DNA from: Streptococcus sp. HMSC072G04
Lineage (GTDB): Bacteria; Bacillota; Bacilli; Lactobacillales; Streptococcaceae
Length of the DNA: 64,000 nt
Assembly: GCF_001813295.1 (NCBI RefSeq)
Contig: NZ_KV812002.1
Span: 49,285 to 113,284 of the forward strand
Direction: 5' to 3'
The notes under the pieces: model-generated
What the model saw: the letters and a program-made list of their open reading frames with translations, nothing else
What the model was told of the DNA's origin: nothing
Databases searched by the model: none
Made by a program: the position numbers and the translations under genes
Shown here: one piece after another, positions 43,317 through 53,560 of the stretch
Layout: the number at the start of each line of letters is the position of its first letter
How positions within the stretch are numbered: the stretch's first letter is position 1

Positions 43317-45005
43317 ATGAAACTCTTTACCTATCGTGGGAAAAGAGTTCACGCTTTTCATCGAAACATTAAGGGAATCACATGGTTTATCTGGTGGTTT
43401 CCTTTTTTATTGGTTTTCTCTTATTATGTCTTTCTTCATTTTGAACAACTAAAGGTCCACCCTTTACCTCAAAGTTATTTCATTGGGGTGTTAATCTTTT
43501 TGTCAGCTCTTTTAACTTTGGGGATTAATTGGCTTTGTTATGAGAAGATTCTCTTCTTTCAAAAACTCAACAGTCTTCGAATTCTCTCGCGTTTCTTACT
43601 AGAGAACAACTTGTATCTGGTCAAGAAAGTCAAACGAGATAAAGGCATAGTTGAAAAGGTCACACTTCCAAAAGTCTATCTCAAACAAAGTCGTTACGAG
43701 CTTCAAGTCAGTTTCATCTTAGAAGGGAATAAATTTCAAGATCGATTTTTAAATCTTGGTTCTACTCTTGAAGTCATGTTTAACGGAGATTTTCGTGACA
43801 AGAGTTTTGATAAACGATTTATAAAATACAAAATCGCCATCAATCGGATTGAGAGTCGCATTTCAATTGATCAAGTTGTAGTCAAAGGCTCAAAAATTCG
43901 TCTTATGAAAGATGTCTACTGGGACTATGTCAAAGACTCCCACTTACTTGTTGGTGGGGGAACTGGCGGAGGAAAAACCGTTACCCTCATGTCCATCATC
44001 TATGCTTTATTAAAAGTCGGCTACATAGATATTTGCGATCCTAAAAACTCAGACTTGGCTTCTTTAAAGAAACTTCCAGTCTTCCACGGTCGAGTCTATT
44101 CTAGTAAAGAGGATATCATCAATTGTTTTAGAGAAAATGTCGAGTTTATGAAAAAGCGCTACGAAGTCTTAACATCTTTTCCAGACTATAGACCAGGTAC
44201 CTATTACACCCATTACAACTTAAAACCTAAATTTCTTCTAGTAGATGAATGGGCAGCTCTCATGGCTAAGATTGACCGTGACTATAGCCAACAGTCGGAA
44301 CTCATGGAATATCTAACTCAAATCGTTCTAGAGGGCCGTCAAGCTGGAGTCTACGTGATCTTTGCCATGCAACGTCCTGATGGTGAATATATCAAGACTT
44401 CTCTTCGGGACAACTTCATGATGCGTCTTTCTGTAGGTCATTTGGAATCAACAGGCTATGACATGATGTTTGGGGATGCCAATAAAACCAAAGAGTTTAA
44501 AAAACTGGACGAAATTAATGGAGTGAAAGTAGTCGGTCGTGGTTATATTGCTTCAAGCGGGAATCTAGCTGGTGAATTTTATTCACCTTATATTCCACTT
44601 GACCAGGGCTTTTCCTTCTATGATGAATACGCTAAAATCCCTATCATGGAATTTGAAGGAGAAGAGTTCTCAGTATTTGAAGAATATAAACCACCGGTTG
44701 AAATAATTGATCCTATAGAGGAAGAGGAGGCTATAGGAAACGAACCAAACAAAAGAACACTCAAAGAATTTGCGGATGAGCACGATCTAAAGATGCAAAC
44801 TCTTCGAAAAATTATCCCTTATATGGAAGAGCACGGAATCTCATTTGAACGGAGTGATTCCGCTATTCTCATTGAACCTTTCCAAGAAAAGTTACTTCTT
44901 GAGACAATCGCTAAATTTGAGGAAGATGGACGCAAGTCTTATCCAAAAGCTATTGAAGCGATTGTCAGTCATCATGGGCTAGGACAAGGGCAAGGGCAAG
45001 CCTGA
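43317..45005 (+). CDS. Coupling protein/DNA translocase TcpA (FtsK/SpoIIIE-like, Orf21)
   Basis: The 562-residue ATPase has two N-terminal membrane helices (residues 20-75). An FtsK domain follows with Walker A GGGTGGGKT (about residue 215) and Walker B FLLVDEWAAL. It couples the relaxase-DNA complex to the transfer channel. The C-terminus has a winged-helix-like segment ending GQGQGQA. It lies upstream of the oriT-like region and mobT, as in Tn916. Confidence 0.92.
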   Translation: MKLFTYRGKRVHAFHRNIKGITWFIWWFPFLLVFSYYVFLHFEQLKVHPLPQSYFIGVLIFLSALLTLGINWLCYEKILFFQKLNSLRILSRFLLENNLYLVKKVKRDKGIVEKVTLPKVYLKQSRYELQVSFILEGNKFQDRFLNLGSTLEVMFNGDFRDKSFDKRFIKYKIAINRIESRISIDQVVVKGSKIRLMKDVYWDYVKDSHLLVGGGTGGGKTVTLMSIIYALLKVGYIDICDPKNSDLASLKKLPVFHGRVYSSKEDIINCFRENVEFMKKRYEVLTSFPDYRPGTYYTHYNLKPKFLLVDEWAALMAKIDRDYSQQSELMEYLTQIVLEGRQAGVYVIFAMQRPDGEYIKTSLRDNFMMRLSVGHLESTGYDMMFGDANKTKEFKKLDEINGVKVVGRGYIASSGNLAGEFYSPYIPLDQGFSFYDEYAKIPIMEFEGEEFSVFEEYKPPVEIIDPIEEEEAIGNEPNKRTLKEFADEHDLKMQTLRKIIPYMEEHGISFERSDSAILIEPFQEKLLLETIAKFEEDGRKSYPKAIEAIVSHHGLGQGQGQA

Positions 45006-45200
45006 CCGCAGGTCAGGCGAAGACCGAAGCTCGCCGTTCCTGGCTCATGATGACAAGGAACCCCCGTTTTCTAATAGGGGGGTTACATTTGGCAGAAACG
45101 CCAAGTCCACCCCTCCTCATTCCTTATGGGAGTTGGGTTTTCAATTTTTATAAAGTGTGTCACTTTCGTCAAAAAAATGTGTCACTTTGTTAGAAAGAGG
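45006..45200 (+). other. Probable oriT
   Basis: The gap between tcpA and mobT holds the inverted repeat AACCCCC / GGGGGGTT (45059-45084) around TTTTC TAATA. This is similar to the C/G-rich hairpin next to the nick site in Tn916- and ICEBs1-type oriT. Two direct TGTGTCACTTT repeats (near 45156 and 45178) lie close to mobT, and a CCTGACC/GGTCAGG palindrome is at the tcpA end. Confidence 0.75.
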
Positions 45201-45211
45201 TGTTGCGATGA

Positions 45212-46444
45212 ATGGACAAAATTAGTCCTTTTCATATTAAGAATTTCAGAAAACAAACAGGACTTAGTCAAAAAGCATTTGCACAAGCTGTTGATCTACC
45301 TACAAGAACTTACCGCTCTTATGAAACAGGTGAAAGAGGACTGACGATTGATAAGTTTAGAGAACTTAAAGAAAAACTTGGTTACTATCAAGATTGCGAT
45401 AAAAACAGTCTTCGGGCTCAGATCGACTATCTACGATTGACCTTTCCTAGATTAAAGGATTTAGATGCTTTCTGTGAAAATTTTCTTCACTGTCACCTAA
45501 GCGAATTTACAGACCAAGAAACTCGCCTTATGAACTATACCCACTTATGGCAACGAGGAAACATCTGGATTTTTGATTTCTTTGATAAGTCTGTGACCAA
45601 TGATTACCAAACTTGTCTTCAACTATCTGGGCAAGGATGCCGTGAGTTGGAATTGCTTCTAGAAGACAAGGGAATCACTTGGCAGATCTTTCTTCAAAAC
45701 ATTCTTTATTCCTATGAAGATGTTCGGGTGAAGCGACTCGATATTGCTCTGGATGAACTCTATAAGGGTTATGGTCATGAGGACGAACAAATTCAAATTC
45801 CCAAATTGATTGATAAACTCTATTCCAAAGAGATTGTCCTAGACACAATCAAGAAATGGAATATCACGGGTGGTGGATCTTTCACAGATAATGAAGACAT
45901 GGAAGCGAATCACGGCTTATCCATTTACTTTGGAAGTCGTCAAAGTCAACTCTACTTCAACTTTTATGAAAAGCGCTATGAAATAGCTCGAATGGAAAAT
46001 ATCTCCTTGGACGAATCCTTGGAGATTTTTGGTATCTGGAATCGCTACGAACTCCGCTTTTCAGACCAGAAAGCTCAAGGCATTGTGGAGGAATACATCA
46101 ACGGTGTAGATCTCGGAGAAATCGCAAGAGGTATCGTCAATAAAGAAATCCAAGTCTATGATGGAGTTACTCGTTTTGGAGCCTATAAACCTGATGAAAA
46201 ATGGCAACAGCTCTTTGGAGGTGTCGAACCCTTAAAACTCTCCACCAACCCACAACCATACAGTATTGAGCGAACGATTCGCTGGCTGACTTATCAAGTT
46301 GCTAACTCTCTTGCACTAGTCACTGAAGCAGACAAGATCCTCCAAACAGAATACATGAAAATGATTCAGAATAGCGGAGAGATTACTGATCGAGGAAAAG
46401 CCATGTTACGACTTCTCAAAGCCAATAAACACTATGAACACTAG
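45212..46444 (+). CDS. mobT: MobT relaxase (Rep_trans family, Orf20-like)
   Basis: In the 410-residue protein, residues 1-60 are a helix-turn-helix (TGLSQKAFAQAVDLPTRTYRSYETG). The Rep_trans catalytic domain follows, including DVRVKRLDIALDE and the Tyr-containing region LYFNFYEKRYEIAR. MobT nicks oriT and starts rolling-circle transfer. ATG 45212 follows GAAAGAGG; an earlier ATG at 45208 stops after five codons. Confidence 0.92.
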   Translation: MDKISPFHIKNFRKQTGLSQKAFAQAVDLPTRTYRSYETGERGLTIDKFRELKEKLGYYQDCDKNSLRAQIDYLRLTFPRLKDLDAFCENFLHCHLSEFTDQETRLMNYTHLWQRGNIWIFDFFDKSVTNDYQTCLQLSGQGCRELELLLEDKGITWQIFLQNILYSYEDVRVKRLDIALDELYKGYGHEDEQIQIPKLIDKLYSKEIVLDTIKKWNITGGGSFTDNEDMEANHGLSIYFGSRQSQLYFNFYEKRYEIARMENISLDESLEIFGIWNRYELRFSDQKAQGIVEEYINGVDLGEIARGIVNKEIQVYDGVTRFGAYKPDEKWQQLFGGVEPLKLSTNPQPYSIERTIRWLTYQVANSLALVTEADKILQTEYMKMIQNSGEITDRGKAMLRLLKANKHYEH

Positions 46445-46458
46445 AAAGGAAAAACTAT

Positions 46459-46692
46459 ATGGAATACAAAGTTCAAATCAATTCACTAGACAACTTTAAA
46501 GCCTGGTCTGGTGGACTAACCACCTTGAACACTGTCCGTGAACGTGGTGGAGTAGATACTCTAACCGTCATTTGTGAGGATATCTTCTCTGGGAATACAC
46601 CGACAGAAGTACAAATCAATGACTGGCTCTGGTTTGATTCAGATTTTATCTACCAAGCCCTAGGCTACGATGATCTGCTTGAGGCTTCTTAA
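46459..46692 (+). CDS. Small conjugation-module protein
   Basis: This 77-residue acidic protein (MEYKVQINSLDNFKAWSGG) is found after the relaxase gene in Tn916-like elements, corresponding in position to Orf19. AGAAAGGA site. Function unknown. Confidence 0.7.
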   Translation: MEYKVQINSLDNFKAWSGGLTTLNTVRERGGVDTLTVICEDIFSGNTPTEVQINDWLWFDSDFIYQALGYDDLLEAS

Positions 46693-46693
46693 G

Positions 46694-47251
46694 ATGCTGA
46701 AGAAGATTTATCAAGCAGACTTTCTGCTTCTTCCAGAACAAGAATTCTGGAATATGTATATCCTCTTACGAAAGGGCAAAGACTTTTACTACGAATGTGC
46801 AGGCAGATGTACAGAAGAGCTTCCAGATAGTAGAGGGTTCTATAACTATGAACATGCCTGTTTCACGCTAGATGGTCAAGTGTTGAGTGTAAATAAAAAA
46901 ATGCGCCCCTCACTCATTACTTATATCCAAAAGACCATCAAAGACAATCAAGAAAAATTTAGAAAGGAAATTGAAATGGCTACTAAAACTATTTTTGAAA
47001 AGAAAGTCTCTCAAGTCACGAATGAACTGGGAGAATTACTTAAAAAGAAAGATCACAGAGAGGCTTGGACCAAGGCTGGAGAATTAAATAGTCTCCTTAA
47101 AAAAGAAGAAGCCAAAGACCTAAAACCTGACCTGATCGAACAACTCCAAACTGAGCTACGAGGCTACTATTACATTAATGGCGAGATCGAAAAAGCCAAT
47201 AAGCGCCTCTATGCAAAAGGCTCAAAGCTCATTGAACTCGCTACTCTCTAA
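46694..47251 (+). CDS. Conjugation-module protein of unknown function
   Basis: The 185-residue protein starts at ATG 46694, one base after the previous stop. The first half has alternating aromatic and charged residues. The second half (from about MATKTIFEKK) is helical and Lys/Glu-rich. No membrane segment. An internal ATG at 46977 (AAAGGAAATTGAA before it) could start a separate ~91-residue protein. Function unknown. Confidence 0.65.
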   Translation: MLKKIYQADFLLLPEQEFWNMYILLRKGKDFYYECAGRCTEELPDSRGFYNYEHACFTLDGQVLSVNKKMRPSLITYIQKTIKDNQEKFRKEIEMATKTIFEKKVSQVTNELGELLKKKDHREAWTKAGELNSLLKKEEAKDLKPDLIEQLQTELRGYYYINGEIEKANKRLYAKGSKLIELATL

Positions 47252-47262
47252 AAGGAGGATCT

Positions 47263-48258
47263 ATGGATAAAGCCAAACGCTACTTGCTTCAAGCAAAAGA
47301 ATATCTCTCACACTTTAAAAAGGTGGAGAAAAAAGGAGGCCCTCCAAAACTAAAAGTCACCAATAAAAAGACCGTTAATATTGCAGTCATAGGAGGAATT
47401 TCTTTCCTCCTTTTTGTTGGCCTCTTGGGATCTGTCCGTGCTATCACACTCTCAAATAAGGTAGGAGCACTACAAGCTCAAGTTGAGGCAACAAAAAAAC
47501 AAAAAGCACAGCCAATGGAGTCTAGTAGAAAATACGACTACAAACTCCAATATTACCTGAATGATTATGTCTATGCTTACTTCACCCTTCCGCAAGAAGG
47601 GGATAAACAACAAGCTCAAGTGGAATACTTAAATAGCTTTTACAACTTCATTCCTGATGTGAAAGCCCAAGGTCAAGTTCGAAATCCTAGTGAACTCCTC
47701 TATTCTCAGTTAGTGACTGTAGAAGGGAAGGTTGCGACCTATAAGATCAAATACAAGGAAACTATCCGTCGGGACAATAACACGGAAGAAAGAGAAATTG
47801 TGACAGGTTTCAATATTCCATTTGATGAAAAAGATGGGAAATACTATATCTCCGGCCTTCCTTGGTTTTCTGCTATTGAATCCTCACAAGCTGGACACTT
47901 TAGCGAAGACGATCAGCTTCAATTAACCGCTAACGATCACTTTTCAGATAGTCAGCGTAAGAAGGTTGAAAAGTTTCTCAAGGTCTTCTTTACCAACTAT
48001 ACTACCAATCAAGACAACCTTAATCTGATTGCTAAGAATGTGGATATTATAGCCAATACCACCTTCAAGACAATTGATTATACCTATCTTAAAAAAGATG
48101 GAAAAAATCTAATTGCCTATGTCCAAGCAACCTTTGAGGTCGGAGGAACCACTCATTCGGAAAACTTCACCTTTACCCTATCGGAAAAAGAAAAGACCTA
48201 CTATGTCACAAAACTAGAACACACCATTCCACTGAATTATGCAAATGATAAAGAATAG
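47263..48258 (+). CDS. TcpC-like conjugal transfer protein (VirB8-like, Orf13 type)
   Basis: The 331-residue protein has one N-terminal membrane helix (IAVIGGISFLLFVGLLGSV, about residues 44-62). Two extracellular NTF2-like domains follow, the TcpC/VirB8 layout. It is part of the transfer channel and localises other components. An AAAGGAGG site precedes the ATG. Confidence 0.82.
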   Translation: MDKAKRYLLQAKEYLSHFKKVEKKGGPPKLKVTNKKTVNIAVIGGISFLLFVGLLGSVRAITLSNKVGALQAQVEATKKQKAQPMESSRKYDYKLQYYLNDYVYAYFTLPQEGDKQQAQVEYLNSFYNFIPDVKAQGQVRNPSELLYSQLVTVEGKVATYKIKYKETIRRDNNTEEREIVTGFNIPFDEKDGKYYISGLPWFSAIESSQAGHFSEDDQLQLTANDHFSDSQRKKVEKFLKVFFTNYTTNQDNLNLIAKNVDIIANTTFKTIDYTYLKKDGKNLIAYVQATFEVGGTTHSENFTFTLSEKEKTYYVTKLEHTIPLNYANDKE

Positions 48259-48267
48259 GAGAACTCT

Positions 48268-48492
48268 ATGAATACAGACAATCTACGAACCTTCCTCCAG
48301 AACGATGGGATTTGGATCCTGACAGCCATTGCTGTAACATTAGCTATACAGGCTTGGCGGAATAGTTCCTGGATCCAGCTTTTCTACGTCGTTGGTTTCT
48401 ATGCCATCATTGTTTCGATGGCTAAAGGACAAGAAATCCTAAAAACAGTCGGCTGGGCACTGCGCCTCATTGGAATTGACTTAGGATTTTAA
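48268..48492 (+). CDS. TcpD-like small membrane protein
   Basis: The 74-residue protein has two hydrophobic segments (GIWILTAIAVTLAIQAW and IQLFYVVGFYAIIVSMA). Its position between the TcpC- and TcpE-like genes matches TcpD/Orf18-type small channel subunits. Confidence 0.72.
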   Translation: MNTDNLRTFLQNDGIWILTAIAVTLAIQAWRNSSWIQLFYVVGFYAIIVSMAKGQEILKTVGWALRLIGIDLGF

Positions 48493-48494
48493 GT

Positions 48495-48905
48495 ATGAAT
48501 GAAGAAAAACTTTATGATTACAGTAAGGGCCTAAATGCTCCTTATTGGATTCAAGAAATTAAGACAAAAAAGGGCACTCGACTATGGTACTTTGCGACAC
48601 CGATGCAGTTGTCCTTTTTCATTGTCTTTATCATAGTATTTGTGGCCATGTTACTCTTTGGAGGGTTTATCTTTGTGCCACTCGCAAAAATCACTCACTC
48701 AATTTCTCTCTTGCTCTATTGGTATCTCCCTTACAAATTGGCCAAGTTCTATACTGAATATGAGCCTCACGGTAAAAAGATGCACGTCTTTATTGGAGAT
48801 TGCCTGATTTACTTCTGGGATTTTAAGCTAAACAAAAAAGCTATCTACCATGAAAATCGAATAGAGCCTGTAGAAGAAATTGTCTTTGAAAAAACAAATC
48901 TATAG
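48495..48905 (+). CDS. TcpE-like membrane protein (Orf17 type)
   Basis: The 136-residue protein has two membrane helices (about residues 36-75) and the family's LWYFATPMQLSFF and ALLYWY-like segments (LLLYWYLPYKLAKFY). TcpE/Orf17 is a channel component. Its end lies 13 bp before the VirB4 gene start. Confidence 0.82.
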   Translation: MNEEKLYDYSKGLNAPYWIQEIKTKKGTRLWYFATPMQLSFFIVFIIVFVAMLLFGGFIFVPLAKITHSISLLLYWYLPYKLAKFYTEYEPHGKKMHVFIGDCLIYFWDFKLNKKAIYHENRIEPVEEIVFEKTNL

Positions 48906-48918
48906 AAAAGGAGGACCT

Positions 48919-51423
48919 ATGAGTATTACTTTAACCTATCCTATTAGGGAAACACATGAAAATCTAGCTCTCAAAAAAGATCAAACTGTCGTTGCTTATT
49001 ATCGTATTCCAAACACTCCCATCACCATTACAGATGATGAGAAAAAGGGCAAACATAAAATCACCGTTGCTCAAATGATGAAGAAGCTCCAGAAAAACAA
49101 GTTCTTTGAAATATCTCTGATCCCTAAAGACTATCTCTTAGAAGAAAAAATGCGGGACTTTTCAGACGCTCTAGCAGGTGACAGTCGTGATCTAGGAGAA
49201 GAACTGCTTCTCTACACGGTGGATCGTCTAACAGATGAAATGGAGATCCCTTATCAGTTTGACTGGGTCGTGGGAGTAAGCTTACGCAAACAAAATCATG
49301 GAGCTACCGTCAAAGACTTGGCCTATGAGAGTTTTAATGAGTTTACTGAAAAAATCGCAAAAGGCCTTGGCTATGAATATGAATTAAGTCCCACCTGGTA
49401 TGAAGACTACAAAAGTGATGAATTCACTATTTTCCAAGCTTTCTCCGTCCTTCGGGCAAAGCGTTTATCCAATGAAGAACTCTTTTATTACCAGCGGATG
49501 CAATACCTCCGCTATATCCCTCACTACAAGAAAGAGGTGCTCGCTAATCGTGCTCAATTCAATATCACAGACACCTTGATCAAAGTCCTAAAAGGTGGAT
49601 TTCTCAAACTAGAAAGCCCTTATGGATCTTCCTTTGTGACGATTCTTCCGGTTGGTAAATTTCCTGTTCAATTCAATGGTTTTCACCTGGGCGAATTTAT
49701 CCAACGCTTGAACTTTCCCGTTGAGCTACGAATCAAGGCAGAATTCATTGATACAGGTAAAATCAAGGGTCGAATGGGACGATCGAATACACGTTACAGA
49801 AACATCATGGAAGAGGCCGAAAATACTGATACTGTCCAACAAGACGAGATTATCATGGGCTCTATCTCCCTAAAGGACTTAATGAAGAAAGTTGGAAACA
49901 AGGAAGATATCATTGAATATGGAGCCTATCTCATTGTCTCTGCTTCTAGTGTGAACCAACTCCGTCAAAGACGACAAGTGGTTTTAAACTATTTTGATGA
50001 TATGGGCGTTGAAATCAGTGAGGCCTCTCAAGACGGACCTTATCTCTTTCAAGCGTTGCTCTATGGAGAAAACCTCCAAAAGAAAACTCGCACCTGGACA
50101 CATATGGTCACAGCTCGTGGATTTTCAGAACTCATGCCCTTCACCAATACCTCTTCTGGGAACCGTATCGGTTGGTATATTGGCCGAGTAGATAACTGGA
50201 CAGGACGTTGGGACAATATCGCTAAAGCTATTGATTCCTCAAAGAACATTGTCCTCTACAATGCGACAGTGGGAAATAAAGAAGATATAGCTGGAAAGAT
50301 TACCAAGAACCCGCATATCATTATTACGGGGGCAACAGGTCAAGGAAAGTCTTTCCTCGCTCAGATTATCTTTTTAAGTGTGGCTTTACAAAATGTTAAA
50401 ACCCTTTATATCGACCCTAAACGTGAACTTAGAAATCACTACCAAGAAGTGATCAACTCACCTGAATTTGCACGTCTCTATCCTGAACGCAAGAAACAGA
50501 TTGAGAACTTTAACTTTGTAACACTAGATAGCTCACTACCACCAAACCACGGAGTCTTAGATCCTATTGTCGTTCTAGATAAAGAACAAGCTGTAGAGGT
50601 CGCAAAGAACATGCTTGAGTTTCTACTACAAGCTGTAGATGATGTCACAATGGATCAGAAAACAGCTATCACAGAAGCTATTAATGAGATTGTAGAAAAA
50701 CGAGTCGCTGGTGAGAAAGTCGGATTTAAACACGTCCTAAAAGTGCTGAGAGACTCTACTTCCTCTGAAATTGCTTCGGTTGGTCGTTATCTGACCTCAA
50801 TTGTGACGAACTCTATCTTGGAACTAGCCTTTTCAGATGGGACTACTCAAGGGCTTAACTATGAATCACGAGTAACCATCCTAGAGGTCAATAACCTCAA
50901 ACTACCAAAAGACGATTCCACAAAAATTTCAGATCATGAACGCAATTCTATTGCCCTCATGTTTGCGCTTGGTGCCTTCTGTACCCACTTTGGAGAACGA
51001 AATGAAAATGAAGATACCATTGAGTTCTTTGATGAAGCATGGATTCTTATGAAGTCCGCAGAAGGAAAAGCCGTTATCAAAAATATGCGTCGGATTGGAC
51101 GCTCCAAAAACAATACCTTGGCACTGATTACTCAATCTGTACATGATGCAGAAAATGACGATGATACAACAGGTTTTGGGACCATCTTTGCCTTTTATGA
51201 AAAGTCTGAACGAGAAGATATCTTGAAACACGTCAATCTTGAAGTCACTGAAAGCAATCTCGAATGGATTGACAATATGATCTCTGGCCAATGCCTGTAC
51301 TATGACGTGTATGGTAATCTCAATATGATTTCCGTACACAACATCTTTGAAGATATTGATATGCTTCTAAAACCAATGAAAGCTACAGTATCATCAAGCC
51401 TTGAAAATAAATACGCTAGTTAG
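48919..51423 (+). CDS. VirB4/TcpF-type conjugation ATPase (Orf16)
   Basis: The 834-residue ATPase has Walker A GATGQGKS (about residue 470) and Walker B TIEFFDEAWILM, with RIGRSKNNTLALITQSV after it. This is the VirB4 type that powers the type IV secretion channel. ATG 48919 is preceded by AAAGGAGG; an earlier in-frame start inside tcpE lacks one. Confidence 0.92.
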   Translation: MSITLTYPIRETHENLALKKDQTVVAYYRIPNTPITITDDEKKGKHKITVAQMMKKLQKNKFFEISLIPKDYLLEEKMRDFSDALAGDSRDLGEELLLYTVDRLTDEMEIPYQFDWVVGVSLRKQNHGATVKDLAYESFNEFTEKIAKGLGYEYELSPTWYEDYKSDEFTIFQAFSVLRAKRLSNEELFYYQRMQYLRYIPHYKKEVLANRAQFNITDTLIKVLKGGFLKLESPYGSSFVTILPVGKFPVQFNGFHLGEFIQRLNFPVELRIKAEFIDTGKIKGRMGRSNTRYRNIMEEAENTDTVQQDEIIMGSISLKDLMKKVGNKEDIIEYGAYLIVSASSVNQLRQRRQVVLNYFDDMGVEISEASQDGPYLFQALLYGENLQKKTRTWTHMVTARGFSELMPFTNTSSGNRIGWYIGRVDNWTGRWDNIAKAIDSSKNIVLYNATVGNKEDIAGKITKNPHIIITGATGQGKSFLAQIIFLSVALQNVKTLYIDPKRELRNHYQEVINSPEFARLYPERKKQIENFNFVTLDSSLPPNHGVLDPIVVLDKEQAVEVAKNMLEFLLQAVDDVTMDQKTAITEAINEIVEKRVAGEKVGFKHVLKVLRDSTSSEIASVGRYLTSIVTNSILELAFSDGTTQGLNYESRVTILEVNNLKLPKDDSTKISDHERNSIALMFALGAFCTHFGERNENEDTIEFFDEAWILMKSAEGKAVIKNMRRIGRSKNNTLALITQSVHDAENDDDTTGFGTIFAFYEKSEREDILKHVNLEVTESNLEWIDNMISGQCLYYDVYGNLNMISVHNIFEDIDMLLKPMKATVSSSLENKYAS

Positions 51424-51434
51424 GAGGTGAATCC

Positions 51435-53318
51435 ATGCAAGAAGCTTTTGACAAACTAAGGGGAGTCGATATCTTCTCTCTCAAGTCCTACATGGAGCCT
51501 ACTGGGTTCGCTTCCTTTAATGGGGCTTGGGTACTGATTAATGAACTTTTCGTCAACTTCTTCTTTTTCATTCTAAACGCAGTGGTGGGCTTCTTTTCTT
51601 TGCTGATTCGAATTCTCGAAAAGATTGATCTCTACTCCAACTACAAGAACTATGTCTTTAATGGAGCGATGAATATCTGGAAAGGATTTATTGGTTCAAG
51701 TTCTGGCGGAGTCGCAAAACAATCACTCGTTTCAATGTTGCTTCTGATTCTAGCGTTCTATCTTTTTTTTCAGTTTTTCTTTTCTAAGGGAGCTTTTTCA
51801 AGAACTCTCCTTCGTGTCTTTCTAGTTATCATCCTTGGCTTCGGTTACTTTGGAACAATCGCTGGAACATCAGGTGGTCTGTATCTACTTGATACTATCA
51901 ACCATGTCTCTCAAGATGTCAGTAAACATATCACGAATATCAAGGTGGAGTATGGAAATAATAAATCCATTAAAATTGGCGATTCCATGGCAGATAGCTA
52001 TATTGCAGACACCTCTTATAAAGCCTATGTCTTTGTCAACACAGGTCAAGAAAACGGGAAATATAAGAACAGCCAAGATGGGAAACAAGAGACTTTTGAC
52101 GATAGTAAGGTATTAGGAACAGGCGATAAGAATGGAAACTTTAAAGCGGTTAAATCGAAAGATCGTAATAAATATCTAGATGAACTAGGAAATGGAGCCA
52201 ATGATGATGGTGAAAAGAACCGTTGGGTCTCAGCTATGCCCGATTTCATCTTTACTCGTATGTTTTATGTCATCTTCAAAATCTGTGAAGCCTTTGTATT
52301 AGCGATACCGGTTATTTTGATTCAAATGTTAAACGTCATTGCTCAGACACTTGTCCTGATGATGATCCTGCTCTTTCCAATTGTGCTACTAATGTCCTTT
52401 GTACCAAGAATGCAAGATTTGATTTTTGGAGTCTTGAAAGTCATGTTTGGTGGGCTGCTTTTCCCAGCTATCACGAGTCTATTAACGCTTTTGGTCTTTT
52501 ACATTGAAAAAATGATCGAAAACATTGTCATTACAGGCTTTGACGGCATCCTTAAAACTCTTCCATCCTTGATCATCTTCGGCCTTGTCTTTAAACTACT
52601 CATTTCAGTTGTATCAAAAGGACTTGTATACTTCCTTCTATGGAAATACAAAGCTGAGCTGATCCAATTCATTCTTGGATCTAAAGCACGTATGGTTGCG
52701 AGTGATATTGGAAACAAAGTTGAAAAAGGGGTCACAAAGACTAGAGAGGTGGCTTCACAAGTACCATCGAGAAGTCTTTCATCTGCTCAACACCTTGGGA
52801 ACTTTGCCTTAGCGGGTGCTGGTTTCGGAGCTGGGATGATGATGAATACCAAGAGTCACTTCCAAAATATTGGTTCTTTCTTTACTAATAAGGAATCAGA
52901 GCACCAACCTGATGAAGTGCTCCTAACAGAAACACTTGAGACTCCAATAAGTCCAGATACTCCAGGACCAAACATTCCGAAAACAAATCCAACGCTAGAA
53001 GGGGTTAAACCTGTTGAAGAAAAGACACCAACTCGTTCAATGGAATCCCTAATCACAGTGGAGCCAACACCAAGTTCAAACGAGGAATTTCAAACTCTTA
53101 AAGAAGAATGGATTTCTCCATTTAAACAGCTCCGCATTAATAGTATTGAGCACAAATTAGAGGAATATAAAGATCCTCAAGCCATGTACAAAGCCCAAGG
53201 ATCGAATGCCTTCACTCGTGCTTATAGGAAAACCATGACACGAGATGATAAATTGAGAGCCAATATTGAACGAAGAGACCGATTAACAGAACGCTTAAAA
53301 CAACTTAGAGGAGAATGA
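51435..53318 (+). CDS. VirB6/TcpH-like polytopic channel protein (Orf15)
   Basis: The 627-residue protein has about seven membrane helices in residues 35-420, with an extracellular loop of ~110 residues between helices 3 and 4. The cytoplasmic C-terminus is Pro/Thr/Glu-rich. It matches the VirB6-like Orf15/TcpH channel subunit. It follows the VirB4 gene by 11 bp. Confidence 0.85.
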   Translation: MQEAFDKLRGVDIFSLKSYMEPTGFASFNGAWVLINELFVNFFFFILNAVVGFFSLLIRILEKIDLYSNYKNYVFNGAMNIWKGFIGSSSGGVAKQSLVSMLLLILAFYLFFQFFFSKGAFSRTLLRVFLVIILGFGYFGTIAGTSGGLYLLDTINHVSQDVSKHITNIKVEYGNNKSIKIGDSMADSYIADTSYKAYVFVNTGQENGKYKNSQDGKQETFDDSKVLGTGDKNGNFKAVKSKDRNKYLDELGNGANDDGEKNRWVSAMPDFIFTRMFYVIFKICEAFVLAIPVILIQMLNVIAQTLVLMMILLFPIVLLMSFVPRMQDLIFGVLKVMFGGLLFPAITSLLTLLVFYIEKMIENIVITGFDGILKTLPSLIIFGLVFKLLISVVSKGLVYFLLWKYKAELIQFILGSKARMVASDIGNKVEKGVTKTREVASQVPSRSLSSAQHLGNFALAGAGFGAGMMMNTKSHFQNIGSFFTNKESEHQPDEVLLTETLETPISPDTPGPNIPKTNPTLEGVKPVEEKTPTRSMESLITVEPTPSSNEEFQTLKEEWISPFKQLRINSIEHKLEEYKDPQAMYKAQGSNAFTRAYRKTMTRDDKLRANIERRDRLTERLKQLRGE

Positions 53319-53319
53319 T

Positions 53320-53544
53320 ATGAATACCAAGATACGTTCAAGAACTTCTTTTCCAAGAGTTCTTGAAGAAACTCTTTATCAAGCCTACCAAGAAGGAAAA
53401 CGCTCAGTCGATTTCCTTCTTTTGTTTCCAGTCTCAGAACAAGAAAGAGACCAAATCATCCTACAAACCAAGTCCTATTCAGTCGTTTTAGATGCAAAAT
53501 GGCGTTTTGGGACTGTTTTGTTCACTGCTTATATAAGACATTAA
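53320..53544 (+). CDS. Small conjugation-module protein
   Basis: The 74-residue basic protein (MNTKIRSRTSFPRVLEETLY) has no membrane segment. It is immediately downstream of the VirB6-like gene with an overlapping AGAGGAGAATGAT site. Function unknown. Confidence 0.65.
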   Translation: MNTKIRSRTSFPRVLEETLYQAYQEGKRSVDFLLLFPVSEQERDQIILQTKSYSVVLDAKWRFGTVLFTAYIRH

Positions 53545-53560
53545 CTAGAAAGGAGATTCG

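Noticed and set aside
45126-45344. 72-residue ORF between tcpA and mobT
   Set aside because: It covers the oriT-like repeats and runs out of frame into the mobT coding region.
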